A stretch of 64,000 bases of DNA from Cellulophaga baltica (GCF_018861125.1 NZ_JAHKQN010000013.1:283160-347159); one strand, 5' to 3'; counted from the first letter of the stretch, positions 6,833 to 15,544 are shown. A program made the numbers and translations. The notes: generated from the letters alone by a model not told the origin.

Positions 6833-9109
6833 TCAAAAATTAAACGTAGCTCCTAATAAATAATTTGTTCCTGCTTGCGGATAATAAGCTGCACCTTCAA
6901 TTGTAGTTGTTTCACCTGGAGTTGACCAAGTATCATCATAAGTATAAAAATATCCGTTAGACTCATAAAGTTCATTAAAAATATTATTAACTAAACCTGA
7001 TACTACGATACTTTTAATAAATGTATTGGTGTTAATCTCATACTGCACGTTAAAATCAAATTGAGAATACGCATCTAATATTGAACTCTCTGCATCAATA
7101 TTTCCCATATACTGTTCACCTACGTGTTTACCTAACAATACAAATTGTAAATTATCTGTTGGCATATATGAGAAAGCCATACCTGCAATTACGCTAGGTG
7201 AAAAAGAAATTTCTGTATTACCAAGATTCTGCAATACACCATCTCTTTGAAAATAAAAATCTTTATTTTTATTTTCACTTAAAGTTAATGTTGGTCTAAA
7301 TGAAAAATGATCTCCTAATGCTATATTAGCATCAATCTCAAGACCTAAACGGTAACTATCACCAACATTTTCTCTTAAAGGTGCCCCTACATCATTTAAT
7401 TCACCCGTTAAAACCAATTGATCTTTATAATTCATGTAATACACATTAGTATTCAATTGTAATTTTTCAGAAACATATCTCCACCCTAATTCAAAATCGC
7501 TTAATTTTTCAGGCTTAGGGTTTCCACTTTCATAATCATTTCTATTAGGTTCTCTATTTGCTACGGCATACGAAAAATATAAATTATTATTCCTATTCAT
7601 ATCATAAGTTATACCGGCTTTAGGGTTGAAAAAATTAAAAGTATCATCAACCAAACCAGTATCTTCACCATTTGCTTCATAGCCAACAGTTCTGTACTGT
7701 AAATCACCAAAAAGACTCCATTGCTTATTAAGCTTGTAGTTTATTTTAGAATAGATATTAAAATCTGTTTTAGTAGAATTATCATCATAATATCGGTCGT
7801 TAATATTACTAGTAGTTGCATACCTAGCCCAAATAATTTCACCGTAGTGCTCGCCTTCATATTTATTATAACCACCACCAATAATTAAGTCTATATTCTC
7901 TTTTTTATAATTAGCAGAAAACACAGTACCATAAAAATCATTATCTAACCAACGTCTACGAATAAGATCGGTAGTGTTTACTTCTTCACCATCAACAGTA
8001 ATGGTCTCAAAACCATAAGTTTCAAAATCATCCTCTTCTCTATATTGCTCAAAATAGCCACTACCTTTAGTATAATGAAATGCTAGGTTTGTACTCCAAT
8101 TTTCATTTAAAGTTTCGTTCCAAAGTAATTGCGCGTGGTTTTGCTTGTAATTATCTACCTCATTATCATAGGTATAATAATTATACTTACGATCTGAGTT
8201 TCTTAAATTTTCAGCTTCAGATTCCGTAAGTCCATTTTCAACTATAAAATCTTCAATACCTTGCGCATCATTTTCTATTCTAGCCAATGGCGTACCGTAC
8301 CAAGCTTGGTATGTAACTTCATGTCCACCAAAAAGAATCGCTTTTAATAAAGTATTGTCATCATAATAAGCAGCTTGCAAAAAATATGATTCAAGATCTG
8401 AAGAAGCTCTATCAATATAACCATCAGAATTAATTTGCGACAATCTACCTGAAATTTCTACATAATCATTCAGCAAACCAGTACTAAATTTTAAAGTGTT
8501 TTTTAAAGTGTTAAAACTACCTATTGAGGTAGAGATTTGACCATATGCCTCTTGCGAAACAGCGTCTGTTAATAAATTTAAACTCGCACCAAAAGCTCCT
8601 GCACCGTTAGTTGAAGAACCTACACCACGTTGCAATTGTAAACTTTCAGTTGAAGAAGCAAAATCGGGCATATTCACCCAAAAAGTACCGTGTGATTCTG
8701 AGTCATTATAAGGTATTCCGTTTATAGTTACATTTACTCTAGTTGCATCACTACCACGGACACGAATACCTGTATAACCAACACCTGCACCAGCATCAGA
8801 AGTTGTTACTACTGATGGCAAAAAGTTCATTAAAATAGGTATATCTTGACCTAAATTTCTAGGTTTAATTTGCTCTTTAGTGAGGTTTGAGAAAGTAACC
8901 GGAGTTTCTTTTGTAACTCTAAGTGCAGATACAAAAACCTCAGCTAAGACCACTTTTTTGCCTTCTAAAGAGTCTTTTGGTTGTTGAGAAAAAGCATTTA
9001 GAGTTGCAAATAGTAGCGTTACTGCTAAAATTTTGTTTTGCACTATGTGCTTAGTGCTGCCATTTTGAGAGAATGGCGAAATTTTGGAATTTGAAAAAAG
9101 CATTTTCAT
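6833..9109 (-). CDS. TonB-dependent outer-membrane receptor, predicted thiamine importer
   Basis: This is a 758-residue receptor. An extended N-region precedes the hydrophobic signal segment (about 27-42, ending AFSQ); there is no CarboxypepD-like domain. The plug runs from about 60 to 185 (VRGSDATRVNVTINGIPYNDSES, QRGVGSSTNGAGAFGASLNL) and a 22-strand-type barrel fills the rest, ending in TNYLLGATFNF with a terminal Phe. The mRNA leader contains a clear TPP riboswitch (9220-9320), so expression should fall when thiamine pyrophosphate is plentiful; TPP-controlled TonB receptors of Bacteroidota are predicted thiamine importers. Transcribed alone. Confidence 0.93.
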   Translation of the reverse strand: MKMLFSNSKISPFSQNGSTKHIVQNKILAVTLLFATLNAFSQQPKDSLEGKKVVLAEVFVSALRVTKETPVTFSNLTKEQIKPRNLGQDIPILMNFLPSVVTTSDAGAGVGYTGIRVRGSDATRVNVTINGIPYNDSESHGTFWVNMPDFASSTESLQLQRGVGSSTNGAGAFGASLNLLTDAVSQEAYGQISTSIGSFNTLKNTLKFSTGLLNDYVEISGRLSQINSDGYIDRASSDLESYFLQAAYYDDNTLLKAILFGGHEVTYQAWYGTPLARIENDAQGIEDFIVENGLTESEAENLRNSDRKYNYYTYDNEVDNYKQNHAQLLWNETLNENWSTNLAFHYTKGSGYFEQYREEDDFETYGFETITVDGEEVNTTDLIRRRWLDNDFYGTVFSANYKKENIDLIIGGGYNKYEGEHYGEIIWARYATTSNINDRYYDDNSTKTDFNIYSKINYKLNKQWSLFGDLQYRTVGYEANGEDTGLVDDTFNFFNPKAGITYDMNRNNNLYFSYAVANREPNRNDYESGNPKPEKLSDFELGWRYVSEKLQLNTNVYYMNYKDQLVLTGELNDVGAPLRENVGDSYRLGLEIDANIALGDHFSFRPTLTLSENKNKDFYFQRDGVLQNLGNTEISFSPSVIAGMAFSYMPTDNLQFVLLGKHVGEQYMGNIDAESSILDAYSQFDFNVQYEINTNTFIKSIVVSGLVNNIFNELYESNGYFYTYDDTWSTPGETTTIEGAAYYPQAGTNYLLGATFNF

Positions 9110-9219
9110 TCGTACTAATAGTTAGTGACAAATAAAAGGGGCTGTTATTCTTGTTAAAATTGAGTTTGGCTTTTACTTTTTAAAAGTATGAAACCGTTAC
9201 ACGTTCCTAATGGCGATAT

Positions 9220-9320
9220 ACGCTTCCCTTGGCAGCATTACCCGCCCAGGTTCATTGGGTATAATCTCAGCTTCAAACTAAATTAATTGTATAATTTTGG
9301 TTATCAGCACCCCTTTGAGA
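9220..9320 (-). promoter_or_regulatory. TPP riboswitch (THI element)
   Basis: On the minus strand the conserved THI-box segments appear in order: AAAGGGGTGCT at the 5' side, GCTGAGATTATACCC, AATGAACCTG, GGGTAATGCTGCC and the 3' GGGAAGCG. They fold as the P2-P5 arms of the thiM-type aptamer, with the variable P3 insert at about 9265-9300. About 110 bases separate the aptamer from the receptor ATG, enough for an expression platform; no obvious terminator is present there, so control may be at translation initiation. Confidence 0.93.
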
Positions 9321-9325
9321 TGGTG

Positions 9326-9356
9326 CAAATATAAAATCGTATTCGAAATAAACAAT
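9326..9356 (-). promoter_or_regulatory. Promoter of the TPP-riboswitch transcript
   Basis: ATTG-N19-TATATTTG on the minus strand: a -33 element at 9353-9356 and a -7 element at 9326-9333 with exact 19-base spacing, matching the Bacteroidota sigma-A consensus. Transcription would start just before the 5' arm of the riboswitch. Confidence 0.7.
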
Positions 9357-9495
9357 ATTTATTTTCAGAATAATAAAACAACTAACTTTTTTAGCCTAAA
9401 ACAGCTATATTTAAAACAAAATATTGATTAATTAACACTACTTTGCCAACTGTTTTACCCTTTAAAACGTACGTATTACTCAAGTAAAAAATTGT

Positions 9496-11976
9496 ATGCA
9501 AGAAAATAAATCTAAAAAGAAATTTACTTTACGAATTATTTTAAGTTACCTAATTTTAGGCGGATTAGCATTAGCATCGGGTATCTTTATATTATCGGAG
9601 GCAAAAGCTTACTTAGCTACTAATAAGACCGCAAAAAACGACACCAAGCTTATAAAAACCAGCTCATTACTAACACAACTTTATGAGGCAGAAAGTTTAT
9701 CAAAACTGGCTTTGCAAAATAAAACAAAAGAAAGCTTTAGTGTTTATGCTAAAAAAATTGATTCTGTTTCAATTGAAATTGACTCTCTTAAAAATGTAAT
9801 TACAAGTGAATACCAACTTAGCTTATTAGACAGTGTTCAAGAACTCTTAAAACAAAAAACTTATAATAACGAAGTATTAAGAAGGCTTAAATTAGAAAAC
9901 GAAGCCAATAGCTCGTTAGATGCTGCTTTAAATAAATTTTTACAACTAGAAGCTTCATTTGATAAAATTTCTATTTATGATTTTAATGAAAACCCAGAAA
10001 AATTGCCAGATTATGAACGTAAAGTTCTTGATGAATGGGTTGCTTTATTAAATGCAAATGTACCTGATGATGGAAAAAATATTACTGACCCCGAAAAGAT
10101 TGATTCTATTATTAGATCATCAAAAAAGATACTTTCAGATGCCAAAAATAAAGACCTTATTTCGCAAAGAAACTTGGCTAAAAAAGAAAAAGAAATTAAT
10201 AAAAATGATTTAGAACTTTCACAACAATTAAGAAATATAATTACAGCTTTCGAAGAAGAAGTTATTCATACCACAAATATCAACAATCAAAAAAAAGACG
10301 ATATATTAAAAAAGAGTACTCGATTGGCTGGTATTGCAGCTTTACTTGGGTTTTTAATTGTTGGTATATTTACTTTTTTAATTACTCGTGATTATTGGCA
10401 AGTACAAGCCTACAGACAAAATTTAGAGAAAGAGAAAAAGTTTTCTGAATCATTACTAAAAAGTAGGGATCAATTAATTGCAACGGTAAGTCATGATTTA
10501 AGAACGCCACTGAATACAATTTCAGGCTATTCAGAATTGATAGAAAATACATCACTTACACAAAAACAAACTTCTTATTTTAAAAATATAAAATCTGCCA
10601 CATCATATGTTGATAGCTTAGTAAATGACTTACTAGATTACTCTAAACTAGAAGCTGGTAAATTAAAAACTGAAAATATCCCTTTCAACCTTTCAGACTT
10701 ATTGAATGATACTGCTCTAGAACTACAAGAAATAAATAAGCAAAAGAAGCTTGAACTACATATTGAAATAGACAACAAATTAGAACATATGGTATTGGGC
10801 GATCCGTTCAGGTTACGCCAAATAATTACAAATCTTATTAGTAATGCCTATAAATTTACACACAAAGGTCACATTACCATTAAAGCAACTGTGACTGAAA
10901 AAACACCTGGAATTTACCAAACAATAATTCATGTAATTGATTCAGGTATAGGTATAGAAGAAGATAAGCAAGAAACTATTTTTAAAGAATTTACACAAGC
11001 TGATGATAGTACAGAAAAGAAATATGGTGGCTATGGCTTAGGTTTAACTATATCTAAAAAATTAGCTGATTTGTTAAATGGTACTTTATCCCTTGAAAGC
11101 GAAAAAGGAAGTGGTAGTGTGTTTACTTTACAAATACCTTTAAAGGTTTCAAAAGTTAAAGTAAAACCAAAAACTGTGGCTGAAAAAAAAGTTACAGAGT
11201 TTGCCCCTAACCTTTCCATTTTAATTATTGATGATGACTTAGCTATGCTACGGTTACTAAAAGAAGTTTGTGAGACATCAAAAATAAAGGCAATTACATA
11301 TTCAGATTTCTCAAAAATACCGAAACAAAATACTCTGAAATACGATGTTGTTCTAACCGATATTCAAATGCCTAATATTACTGGCTTTGAGGTTATTATG
11401 AAATTAAAAAAGGACAACTATTTACATTATAATAATCAACCTGTTTTAGCTATGACTGGCAGAAAAGACTTGAATAAACAAATTTATAGTCAAGTTGGTT
11501 TTGTTGCTACATTACAAAAACCATTTACTAAAAATCAGTTTTTAGAACAATTGTCTAAACTATTCCCTAAAGCCAGCCTTCCGAAAGAAGCGATTAGTAA
11601 CAAAAAAAGCACAACTTCAAGTCTTTATAATTTAAATACCATTAAATCATTTATTGGTGATAATAACGATAGTTTAATTGAGGTTTTGCATACCTTTTTA
11701 AAAGATACAGATCAAAATATTATACAACTTAAAAAGGCTACTCAAGAGAACGACTTTTCTACTATAAATTCTGTTTCGCATAGAATGTTATCAATGTTTA
11801 GGCAAGTAAATGCCACAGATAGTGTGGCTATTTTAGAAGCTTTTGAAAAAATAAAACCCAATGATATCTCTGATAAAGAGTTAAAAACTAAGTTCAATCA
11901 ATTACAAAATAATTGTATTGCATTAAAATTAGCATTGAATGCTAACGAGACTATAAATCTAAATTATAATGGTTAA
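9496..11976 (+). CDS. Hybrid sensor histidine kinase with receiver and HPt domains
   Basis: This 826-residue protein has TM1 at about 11-30, an all-helical extracytoplasmic sensor region (about 32-270), TM2 at about 274-294 and HisKA with phospho-acceptor His333 (TVSHDLRTPLNTISGYSE). It continues with an HATPase (NLISNAYKFT, DSGIGI, GYGLGLTISKKLA), a receiver with Asp622 (VVLTDIQMPN) and a C-terminal HPt domain with His762 (SVSHRMLSM). This is a complete His-Asp-His relay whose final phosphate acceptor should be a separate receiver, most simply the sigma-54 response regulator encoded convergently with a 26-base overlap. Confidence 0.95.
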   Translation: MQENKSKKKFTLRIILSYLILGGLALASGIFILSEAKAYLATNKTAKNDTKLIKTSSLLTQLYEAESLSKLALQNKTKESFSVYAKKIDSVSIEIDSLKNVITSEYQLSLLDSVQELLKQKTYNNEVLRRLKLENEANSSLDAALNKFLQLEASFDKISIYDFNENPEKLPDYERKVLDEWVALLNANVPDDGKNITDPEKIDSIIRSSKKILSDAKNKDLISQRNLAKKEKEINKNDLELSQQLRNIITAFEEEVIHTTNINNQKKDDILKKSTRLAGIAALLGFLIVGIFTFLITRDYWQVQAYRQNLEKEKKFSESLLKSRDQLIATVSHDLRTPLNTISGYSELIENTSLTQKQTSYFKNIKSATSYVDSLVNDLLDYSKLEAGKLKTENIPFNLSDLLNDTALELQEINKQKKLELHIEIDNKLEHMVLGDPFRLRQIITNLISNAYKFTHKGHITIKATVTEKTPGIYQTIIHVIDSGIGIEEDKQETIFKEFTQADDSTEKKYGGYGLGLTISKKLADLLNGTLSLESEKGSGSVFTLQIPLKVSKVKVKPKTVAEKKVTEFAPNLSILIIDDDLAMLRLLKEVCETSKIKAITYSDFSKIPKQNTLKYDVVLTDIQMPNITGFEVIMKLKKDNYLHYNNQPVLAMTGRKDLNKQIYSQVGFVATLQKPFTKNQFLEQLSKLFPKASLPKEAISNKKSTTSSLYNLNTIKSFIGDNNDSLIEVLHTFLKDTDQNIIQLKKATQENDFSTINSVSHRMLSMFRQVNATDSVAILEAFEKIKPNDISDKELKTKFNQLQNNCIALKLALNANETINLNYNG

Positions 11977-13315
11977 TTTTATTGTACAAGGTTTTTCTAG
12001 TAATCTGCAGTAGTTTTGCTGCTTTTGATTTATTGAAATTAGCTTCTTTTAAAGCTCTTAATATTTGCTCTTTCTCGTAAGCATCTTTTGAGAAATTGGT
12101 ACTTTCTGGTTTTTTATTTTCTTCAAAAAGTTCTTTTGGCAAAACTGTTATTTCAATATAGTCACCAGTTGTAAGTAGTACTGAACGTTTAATTATATTC
12201 TGTAATTCTCTTAAATTTCCTGGCCAGTGGTATTTTCTAAAAACAGCAATTGTTTCATCAGAAAAACCAAAAACATTTTTGCCTAATGAGGCGTTTGCCT
12301 TATCTAAAAAGAAATCTGCAAATAAATGTAAATCTTCTAAACGGTCATATAGAGAAGGTATTTCAATAGAAAACTCATTAATCCTATGATACAAATCTTC
12401 TCTAAAGTTACCTTTTTCAACAGCATCTAATAAATCTTCGTTTGTAGCTGTTATAATACGAACATCAACATCAATTTCTTTTGTGCTACCTACACGTTTA
12501 ATTTTACGCTCTTGTAACGCACGTAATAATTGAATTTGATTTTCATAAGATAGATTTCCTATCTCATCTAAAAATAAGGTACCACCATTAGCTGCTTCAA
12601 AATGTCCAATTTTATCTTCTATAGCTCCTGTAAAACTTCCTTTTATATGTCCAAAAAACTCACTTGTTGCAATTTCTTTAGGAATAGCACCACAATCTAC
12701 CGCAACAAAATTGAAAGCACTTCTTTTACTTTTATCATGAATTGCTTTAGCTGTAACCTCTTTACCTGTGCCACTTTCACCTGTAATTAAAAGCGACATA
12801 TCAGTTGGTGCAACCAAATTAATATATTCATTTAATTTTTTTGATGCATCACTAATACCTGAGATTGCTCCATTGTTAGCCGTAGTATCTACCTCAACTG
12901 CAGTAGCAGTTGTATTTTCAGCTTTAGGAGTAGCCTTAGTTTTTGCTTGTGGAGCTTTATCTTGTAATGCATTTTTAATAAGCATTACAATTTCTTCAGG
13001 TGTAAATGGTTTTGAAATATAATCAAAAGCTCCTTTTTTCATAGCTCTTACTGCCGTAGAAACTTCTGCATAACCAGTCATAACAATAACTGGTGTTTTG
13101 GGGTTTTCAGTTTTAATATCTGTTAATAACTGTATACCATCATAATTAGGTAAACGAAGATCTGTTATTACGGCATCAAAGCTGTCACTTTTAAATTTTT
13201 TTATTCCGTCTTCTGCACTAAAACTAATTTCAACATCATATTCTTTTTTTGTCAAAAACTTTTGTAGCATTTGGCAAAAGGCAGTATCGTCTTCAATAAT
13301 TAATATTTTAGGCAT
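11951..13315 (-). CDS. Sigma-54-dependent response regulator, NtrC/AtoC type
   Basis: This 454-residue protein has a receiver domain at 1-120 with phospho-acceptor Asp52 (VITDLRLPNYDG) and a Thr/Ala-rich linker. An AAA+ domain follows, with Walker A GESGTGKE at 179-186, the sigma-54 contact loop GSFTGA at 226-231 and Walker B GGTLFLDEIG at 244-253. A Fis-type helix-turn-helix lies at about 415-454 (NKSKAAKLLQITRKTLYNKI). The GSFTGA loop means it acts on RNA polymerase with RpoN. It converges on the hybrid kinase and lies downstream of four PepSY-like genes whose promoters look like -24/-12 elements. Confidence 0.95.
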   Translation of the reverse strand: MPKILIIEDDTAFCQMLQKFLTKKEYDVEISFSAEDGIKKFKSDSFDAVITDLRLPNYDGIQLLTDIKTENPKTPVIVMTGYAEVSTAVRAMKKGAFDYISKPFTPEEIVMLIKNALQDKAPQAKTKATPKAENTTATAVEVDTTANNGAISGISDASKKLNEYINLVAPTDMSLLITGESGTGKEVTAKAIHDKSKRSAFNFVAVDCGAIPKEIATSEFFGHIKGSFTGAIEDKIGHFEAANGGTLFLDEIGNLSYENQIQLLRALQERKIKRVGSTKEIDVDVRIITATNEDLLDAVEKGNFREDLYHRINEFSIEIPSLYDRLEDLHLFADFFLDKANASLGKNVFGFSDETIAVFRKYHWPGNLRELQNIIKRSVLLTTGDYIEITVLPKELFEENKKPESTNFSKDAYEKEQILRALKEANFNKSKAAKLLQITRKTLYNKINHYNLDL

Positions 13316-13392
13316 AAATTGGTTTTGTTAGTATAGATACGCAAAAATACAACAGAAAAGCCTGTCTATAAGTTTTAAAGTTTTCATAAAAA

Positions 13393-13422
13393 AGAGAAGG
13401 AATGCAAACGCACCCCTTCTCT
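13393..13422 (-). terminator. Terminator of PepSY-like gene A
   Basis: 8-bp arms AGAGAAGG / CCTTCTCT with a 14-base loop, followed by a minus-strand T-run, 40 bases after the stop of the gene at 13462-13770. Confidence 0.7.
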
Positions 13423-13461
13423 ACCAAACCAACTTGATACAAATCTAAACTGGGTAATTTT

Positions 13462-13770
13462 TTATTGGTCTATCCAATTTCCATTTTTATCTGCATAAAA
13501 CGTACCTGTCGTACCGTCTCTTAAAGATAGTTTTAATTTGTAATGCTTTTTATCATTTACAAAAGCTTCATCAATTTTAGCCGTTGGAAAATTTTTAGCT
13601 ACTGCATTCACTACTGGCCGTGGTAATTTATCTTTATGAATTTTAGTAAACTTATCTTTTTTTACGGTAACCACATGATTTCTATTATCTACTGAAGCGA
13701 TTTCTACATTTTGTGCAAATGCAGTTAAACCTACAAATGCAAATACTGATGCTATAATTAATTTTTTCAT
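13462..13770 (-). CDS. PepSY-like secreted protein (copy A)
   Basis: This 102-residue exported protein has signal peptide MKKLIIASVFAFVGLTAFAQ, then a single PepSY-like module: helix DKLPRPVVNAVAKNFPTAKI followed by strands KKHYKLKLSLRDGTTGTFYADKNGNWIDQ. This fold is related to periplasmic inhibitor and metal-tolerance proteins, but no role is established for this branch. It is one of five paralogues in the window and shares the most with copy B, including its promoter and leader. A GG-N10-TC promoter lies 38 bases before the ATG and a terminator follows the stop. Confidence 0.85.
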   Translation of the reverse strand: MKKLIIASVFAFVGLTAFAQNVEIASVDNRNHVVTVKKDKFTKIHKDKLPRPVVNAVAKNFPTAKIDEAFVNDKKHYKLKLSLRDGTTGTFYADKNGNWIDQ

Positions 13771-13808
13771 AATATGTCTATTTTATTATTAATCTTGTTA
13801 CACCTATT

Positions 13809-13823
13809 GAAAATATAATACCA
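13809..13823 (-). promoter_or_regulatory. Sigma-54-like (-24/-12) promoter of copy A
   Basis: Minus strand TTGGTATTATATTTTCAA: GG (13822-13821), exactly 10 bases, then TC (13810-13809). Spacing equals the GG-N10-GC of sigma-54 promoters, with T for G in the -12 pair. The same element precedes all five PepSY-like genes. 38 bases to the ATG. Confidence 0.6.
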
Positions 13824-13964
13824 AAGTAAAAAATAGCCAGACTCAAAATACAATGTACTGATTTACATATATTTAATTTATTTAAACAAAATATTACTTG
13901 TGTAATTGTGTGAACAGTAATTATAATTCGTGTAGATTATATACAAACTATTTATAATAAAAAA

Positions 13965-13988
13965 GAGGAAGCACCTAAGTACTCCCTC
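13965..13988 (-). terminator. Terminator of PepSY-like gene B
   Basis: Imperfect stem GAGGGAGTAC / GCACTTCCTC-type arms around a CTAA loop, followed by a minus-strand T-run (TTTTTT), 27 bases after the stop of copy B. Confidence 0.7.
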
Positions 13989-14015
13989 TCAACCAAACTA
14001 AACTGGATATTATTT

Positions 14016-14324
14016 TTATTGATTCAACCATTCTCCATTTTCATCAGTATACAACACTCCTGAAGCTCCATCCGTTAATGATAATTTAAGCTTATAATGT
14101 TTTTTATCATTTACAAATGCTTCATCAATCTTAGCTGATGGAAAATTTTTAGTTATGGTTTTTAAAACTAATTCAGGTAATTTCTGTTCAGTTATTTTGA
14201 TAAACGCATCTGTCTTTGGTTCAATTATTATTCTTGAAGCATCTAATGATGTTACGTTATTATTTTTTGCGAATGCCGTTAAAGCTATAAGTGTGAATAT
14301 TGATGTTAATATTAATTGTCTCAT
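14016..14324 (-). CDS. PepSY-like secreted protein (copy B)
   Basis: A 102-residue protein with signal peptide (residues 1-19, ending AFAK) and a PepSY-like module. The block NFPSAKIDEAFVNDKKHYKL matches copy A almost residue for residue, whereas the segment after the signal peptide (residues 20-45) has diverged. That suggests recent duplication with change in the N-terminal part. It has its own GG-N10-TC promoter 38 bases upstream and its own terminator. Function unknown; presumed periplasmic or secreted. Confidence 0.85.
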   Translation of the reverse strand: MRQLILTSIFTLIALTAFAKNNNVTSLDASRIIIEPKTDAFIKITEQKLPELVLKTITKNFPSAKIDEAFVNDKKHYKLKLSLTDGASGVLYTDENGEWLNQ

Positions 14325-14362
14325 AATATGTCTGTTTTATTATTAATCTTGTTATATCTATT

Positions 14363-14376
14363 GAAAATATAATACC
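14363..14376 (-). promoter_or_regulatory. Sigma-54-like (-24/-12) promoter of copy B
   Basis: GG (14376-14375), N10 TATTATATTT, TC (14364-14363) on the minus strand; identical core to copy A and the same 38-base distance to the start codon. Confidence 0.6.
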
Positions 14377-14527
14377 AAAGTAAAAAATAGCCAGACTCAA
14401 AATATAAAACGTTGATTTACAATTATTTAACTTGTTTGAACAAAATATTTCTTGTGTAATTGTGTGAACAGTAATTGTAATTCGTGTAGATTATATACAG
14501 TGAAACAAGACTTTTTATAACAAAAAA

Positions 14528-14555
14528 GAGAGGAAGCACCTAAGCACTCCCTCTC
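14528..14555 (-). terminator. Terminator of PepSY-like gene C
   Basis: Stem of GAGAGGAAG...CTCCCTCTC type around CACCTAAGCA, followed on the minus strand by a TTTTTTG run, 35 bases after the stop of copy C. Confidence 0.7.
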
Positions 14556-14590
14556 AACCAAACTAAACTAAACTAAACTGGATATTATTT

Positions 14591-14899
14591 TTATTGGTCT
14601 AACCAATTTCCGTCTTCATCAGCATATAAAGTTCCAGATGTACCATCTTCTAATGAAACTTCAAGTTTGTATTCCATATCTTCATTAACGTGTGCTTTGT
14701 CAATTGACGCAGTAGGGTAATTTTTAGCTACTGCCGCAGTAACTGCTTCTGGTAATTCGTCTTTAGAAATTTCTGAATACTCATCTTGAATTGGTGTCAC
14801 CTCTTCAACTGCTGTTTCAACGGTTACAACATTTTCTTCTTGAGCAATTGCTGTTAAACCTACGAATGTAAATACTGATGCTAGAATTAATTTTTTCAT
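14591..14899 (-). CDS. PepSY-like secreted protein (copy C), acidic
   Basis: A 102-residue protein with signal peptide (residues 1-19, ending AIAQ). The mature part is strongly acidic (for example ISKDELPEAVTAAVAKNYP and KLEVSLEDGTSGTLYADEDG), in contrast to the basic copies A and B although the fold pattern is the same. Charge reversal between tandem copies suggests different binding partners. It has a GG-N10-TC promoter 39 bases upstream and a terminator behind; function unknown. Confidence 0.85.
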   Translation of the reverse strand: MKKLILASVFTFVGLTAIAQEENVVTVETAVEEVTPIQDEYSEISKDELPEAVTAAVAKNYPTASIDKAHVNEDMEYKLEVSLEDGTSGTLYADEDGNWLDQ

Positions 14900-14938
14900 G
14901 ATGTGTATGTTTTTATTGTTATACTTATTAAGTATATA

Positions 14939-14952
14939 GAAATAATAATGCC
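14939..14952 (-). promoter_or_regulatory. Sigma-54-like (-24/-12) promoter of copy C
   Basis: Minus strand CGGCATTATTATTTCTATA: GG (14952-14951), N10, TC (14940-14939), 39 bases before the ATG. Confidence 0.6.
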
Positions 14953-15135
14953 GAAAGTATTTTAATTTACAAATACCTGATTATCAATATTTTAAATTTT
15001 ATAGAAATTAAAATTATGTATAATTATGTACCTGAGTATGCAAAACAAGGAATCATATTTACACATATTGTTGTATATAAAACATAAGTTTAAATATTTA
15101 AGTTACCCTTATTTAAAATGATATAAATAAAATAA

Positions 15136-15162
15136 AGAAAGAGTGCATATAGCACTCTTTCT
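15136..15162 (-). terminator. Terminator of PepSY-like gene D
   Basis: Perfect 11-bp arms AGAAAGAGTGC / GCACTCTTTCT with a 5-base loop and a minus-strand T-rich tail, 33 bases after the stop of copy D. Confidence 0.85.
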
Positions 15163-15195
15163 CCATCAAACCAAAACCGGGCATTGTCTGATTTT

Positions 15196-15492
15196 TTATT
15201 TTATCCAATTTCCATTTTCATCAGCAATTAGTGTTTCAACACTACCATCCTTTAACTCAACTTCGAGTTTAAATTGCTTTTCTTGATTTACATATGCTTT
15301 ATAAATTTCCGCTGCAGGAAAATTTTCAGAAAAAGATTCTAAAACCGGCATAGGAAGTTCTTCGACTCCAACTTCAGTATAAGGCTCTTCAAAAGCAACA
15401 TTGGTTGTTTTAATTGGCTTAATACTATTTTCAGTTGCAAAGGCAGTAAAACCTATAAATGTGAATATAAATGCTATTATTAAATTTCTCAT
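15196..15492 (-). CDS. PepSY-like secreted protein (copy D), acidic
   Basis: A 98-residue protein with signal peptide (residues 1-19, ending AFAT) and one PepSY-like module (EELPMPVLESFSENFPAAEI, then KQFKLEVELKDGSVETLIADENGNW). It is more diverged than copies A-C but keeps the ENFPAAEIYKAYVN core and the terminal DENGNW motif. The promoter is GG-N10-TC, 38 bases upstream. Beyond it lie three tandem decamers containing GTGTGTAAA (15631-15660), a candidate activator site. Confidence 0.83.
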   Translation of the reverse strand: MRNLIIAFIFTFIGFTAFATENSIKPIKTTNVAFEEPYTEVGVEELPMPVLESFSENFPAAEIYKAYVNQEKQFKLEVELKDGSVETLIADENGNWIK

Positions 15493-15530
15493 GATCTTAT
15501 TATTTAAATATTTAACTCGTGTTATCTATT

Positions 15531-15544
15531 GAAATAATAATACC
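15531..15544 (-). promoter_or_regulatory. Sigma-54-like (-24/-12) promoter of copy D
   Basis: Minus strand TGTGGTATTATTATTTCAATAG: GG (15544-15543), N10 TATTATTATT, TC (15532-15531), 38 bases before the ATG. Confidence 0.6.

Larger units (their letters stand above)
13767..14005 (-). repeat. Duplicated leader/intergenic unit, copy 1
   Basis: The stretch between copies A and B is nearly the same as the one between copies B and C (14321-14583): shared leader, -24/-12-like promoter, AATAGCCAGACTCAAAAT block, TGTGTAATTGTGTGAACAG block and the terminator of the next gene. It shows a recent tandem duplication of a whole gene-plus-promoter unit. Confidence 0.8.
14321..14583 (-). repeat. Duplicated leader/intergenic unit, copy 2
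   Basis: Second copy of the unit at 13767-14005. It differs mainly by an expansion of the pentamer AAACT (four units at 14560-14579, against two in copy 1) and by point changes. Confidence 0.8.

Noticed and set aside
13809-13830. Ordinary Bacteroidota -7 box (TAnnTTTG) for the PepSY-like genes
   Set aside because: TACTTTGG and TATTTTGA are each one base out of register and not shared by all five genes, whereas GG-N10-TC is.
13462-15492. Regularly spaced repeats that could suggest a CRISPR array
   Set aside because: The repeats are paralogous genes of about 300 bases with promoters and terminators, not 25-40 base repeats with unique spacers.
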